64,000 nt of DNA from Candidatus Woesearchaeota archaeon (GTDB lineage: Archaea; Nanobdellota; Nanobdellia; SCGC-AAA011-G17; JACPIM01), in the NCBI GenBank assembly GCA_016188045.1, contig JACPIM010000002.1:169514-233513 (forward strand), given 5' to 3'. Within the stretch, counting starts at the first letter, position 1. Each line of letters begins with the position of its first letter. A program made the translations under genes and the position numbers. The notes beneath the pieces were generated by a model, which did no database searches, had not been told where the DNA came from, and was given only the letters and a program-made list of their open reading frames with translations. Below are positions 63,101 through 64,000 of this stretch, in pieces.

Positions 63101-63926
63101 AACATATTCTTCCATCAGCTCTTCTTCCATTTAGCAATTCCCCACCCGTATCCATGTTCTGAATTACACCTTCTCTTAAATCACCTATGTTTGTAATGGC
63201 AACATTTGTAAAATCTTGTGCTTTATAAGTTTCAATAAGGTAATACATGGGTAAACCTACACCATTATTACCACAACAAGAAGTATATGCTTCTTTAATA
63301 CCATCACCAAGAATTAATATTTCTAAAGGAGCATTTGCAGCAACCAATGAAACTTCTTTACTTAGCCCCCAATCATCAACGTGGAAACTGTTAGCAACAA
63401 TACTTGGCATATCACCAACAGGGATATATTGAAAATTTTTTAGTTTATTATCATCATCAGCAACAAATAAAATATCATATTTTGAGAAGTCGGTTTTTCT
63501 AACATTATCGTCATTTATTAAAGTAATATTGTAATTTCCACCTTCAAATCCTCGATTAAAAACATCTAAAAATTCTCTGTTTGGATTTCTTGGAACTTTT
63601 AGAACATAAGCAACCTCTAATGTTCTTGCTTCAACAACAAGAGCAAACAATAATATGAAAATAAATATTATTAAAGCAAATTTCCTTTTCATAAAATCCC
63701 CCTGTTATCTCGCAAGAATGGTATAATACCTTATTTAAATATTATTTAGATTAAAATTATATTTTGTAGAACAGAAAAAATAGAAAATTTTTTTACTACC
63801 AGTCAGATTAAAAAATAAAAAACTATAAATTTACAATCAAAATTAAAGATTAAAGCATATTAAACAAAATTTTTCTTTAAAATCATTCCTGTTCGTAGTA
63901 ACGAAAGATTAATAAAATACCACCAG

Positions 63927-64000
63927 ATGGTTACTACAAAAATGTTTAAAACAAAACTTTGGGTAACACTTACTTTAACCTTATTGCCTGTATTTTTTAT
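63927..64000 (+). CDS. Start of a secreted or membrane protein, truncated by the window edge
   Basis: The frame from ATG 63927 (or 63942, in frame) reads MVTTKMFKTKLWVTLTLTLLPVFF, a basic start and a hydrophobic segment like a signal peptide, and runs off the window. It is divergent from the stalk-protein gene. The 63693-63926 spacer between them shows only promoter-like AT-rich sequence. Confidence 0.5.
   Translation, partial: MVTTKMFKTKLWVTLTLTLLPVFF

Larger units (their letters stand above)
59705..63692 (-). pseudogene. Cys-rich surface protein on a Ser/Thr stalk; C-terminal repeats frameshifted
   Basis: The main frame (60156-63692, 1178 residues) has a signal peptide, an N-terminal domain like that of the 1376-residue protein, five Cys-rich repeats of about 95 residues (CDDNDPGTTDRCINPGT.. 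DCGIDGFI..), a CARDB-like domain, a GxTRxCGVTDEGACELGTQTC module, a MopE-type DGLDNDCDG, and long Ser/Thr stalks around a second Cys knot. The C-terminal QCNDGxDNDGDGxIDYPADPGC repeats continue in another frame after nt 60160 and return to the first after a one-base loss near 59847, ending at about 59705. The intact protein would be about 1330 residues. The main frame alone still encodes a plausible protein without its end. Confidence 0.75.

Overview
The window is AT-rich, gene-dense archaeal DNA, most likely from a DPANN lineage of the Woesearchaeota/Pacearchaeota type. The archaeal markers are an eL7-type/eS28/eL24/NDK ribosomal cluster, eL15, transcription factor E, NreA with a C-terminal PCNA-binding peptide, archaeal-type GluRS, an Ogg2-type glycosylase, a XerA-type recombinase, tRNAs that appear to contain introns, and many leaderless genes with a TATA box about 26 bp before the start. 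Small single-helix proteins and very large anchored surface proteins also fit DPANN genomes. The exact lineage is inference.

Layout. 1-9.7 kb: end of a copper ATPase gene, a channel-like protein, a kelch/PKD surface protein, UppP, a radical SAM protein, DNA repair and adenylate kinase. 9.7-12.2 kb: small heat shock protein and the ribosomal/NDK operon. 12.2-14.7 kb: gltX and a tyrosine recombinase (xerA). 14.9-19.9 kb: the most unusual part, an array of gene cassettes. Each unit begins with TTA and ends with TAA, and neighbours are joined by a 6-bp spacer (usually CAAGTA or CAAGGA). Each junction is therefore an 11-6-11 bp site like the Xer target dif. Six units carry one gene each (PLP enzyme, unknown, peptidase E-like, unknown Cys-rich, Fic, YdeI/OmdA-like), most with their own TATA box. 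Four units are empty scaffolds, three of them identical. Inside the sites most units carry an inverted repeat whose sequence differs between units but is complementary within a unit. The xerA gene lies next to the array and reads away from it, as intI does in an integron, but the protein lacks the IntI-specific insertion. A solitary inverted site lies on the other side of gltX-xerA.

20-34.7 kb: VOC and monooxygenase-like proteins, a DHH phosphoesterase, a cadherin-like surface protein, a DEAD-box helicase, eL15, a Nudix gene that has lost its Nudix box, an MFS transporter, NreA and peroxiredoxin. 34.7-46 kb: purine genes (purB, purO, purC, purE on the minus strand; guaB and purA on the plus strand), enclosing a site-2 protease, TFE, rhomboid, a SIMPL protein with its ArsR-like partner, and a tRNA-Arg(UCU) with two apparent introns. 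46-64 kb: a surface-protein locus with a beta-helix protein, CARDB/cadherin/MopE-like proteins and a Cys-rich protein on a Ser/Thr stalk whose C-terminal DNA repeats have collapsed and shifted frame, plus an intron-bearing class II tRNA and a nucleoside-phosphorylase-like gene.

How it works together: the purine cluster covers middle and late steps of IMP synthesis and both branches to AMP and GMP, but purF/D/L/M and the AICAR formylation step are not in this window. The cassette array looks like a site-specific platform for gaining and losing single genes, probably served by XerA. No rRNA, CRISPR array or transposase was seen.
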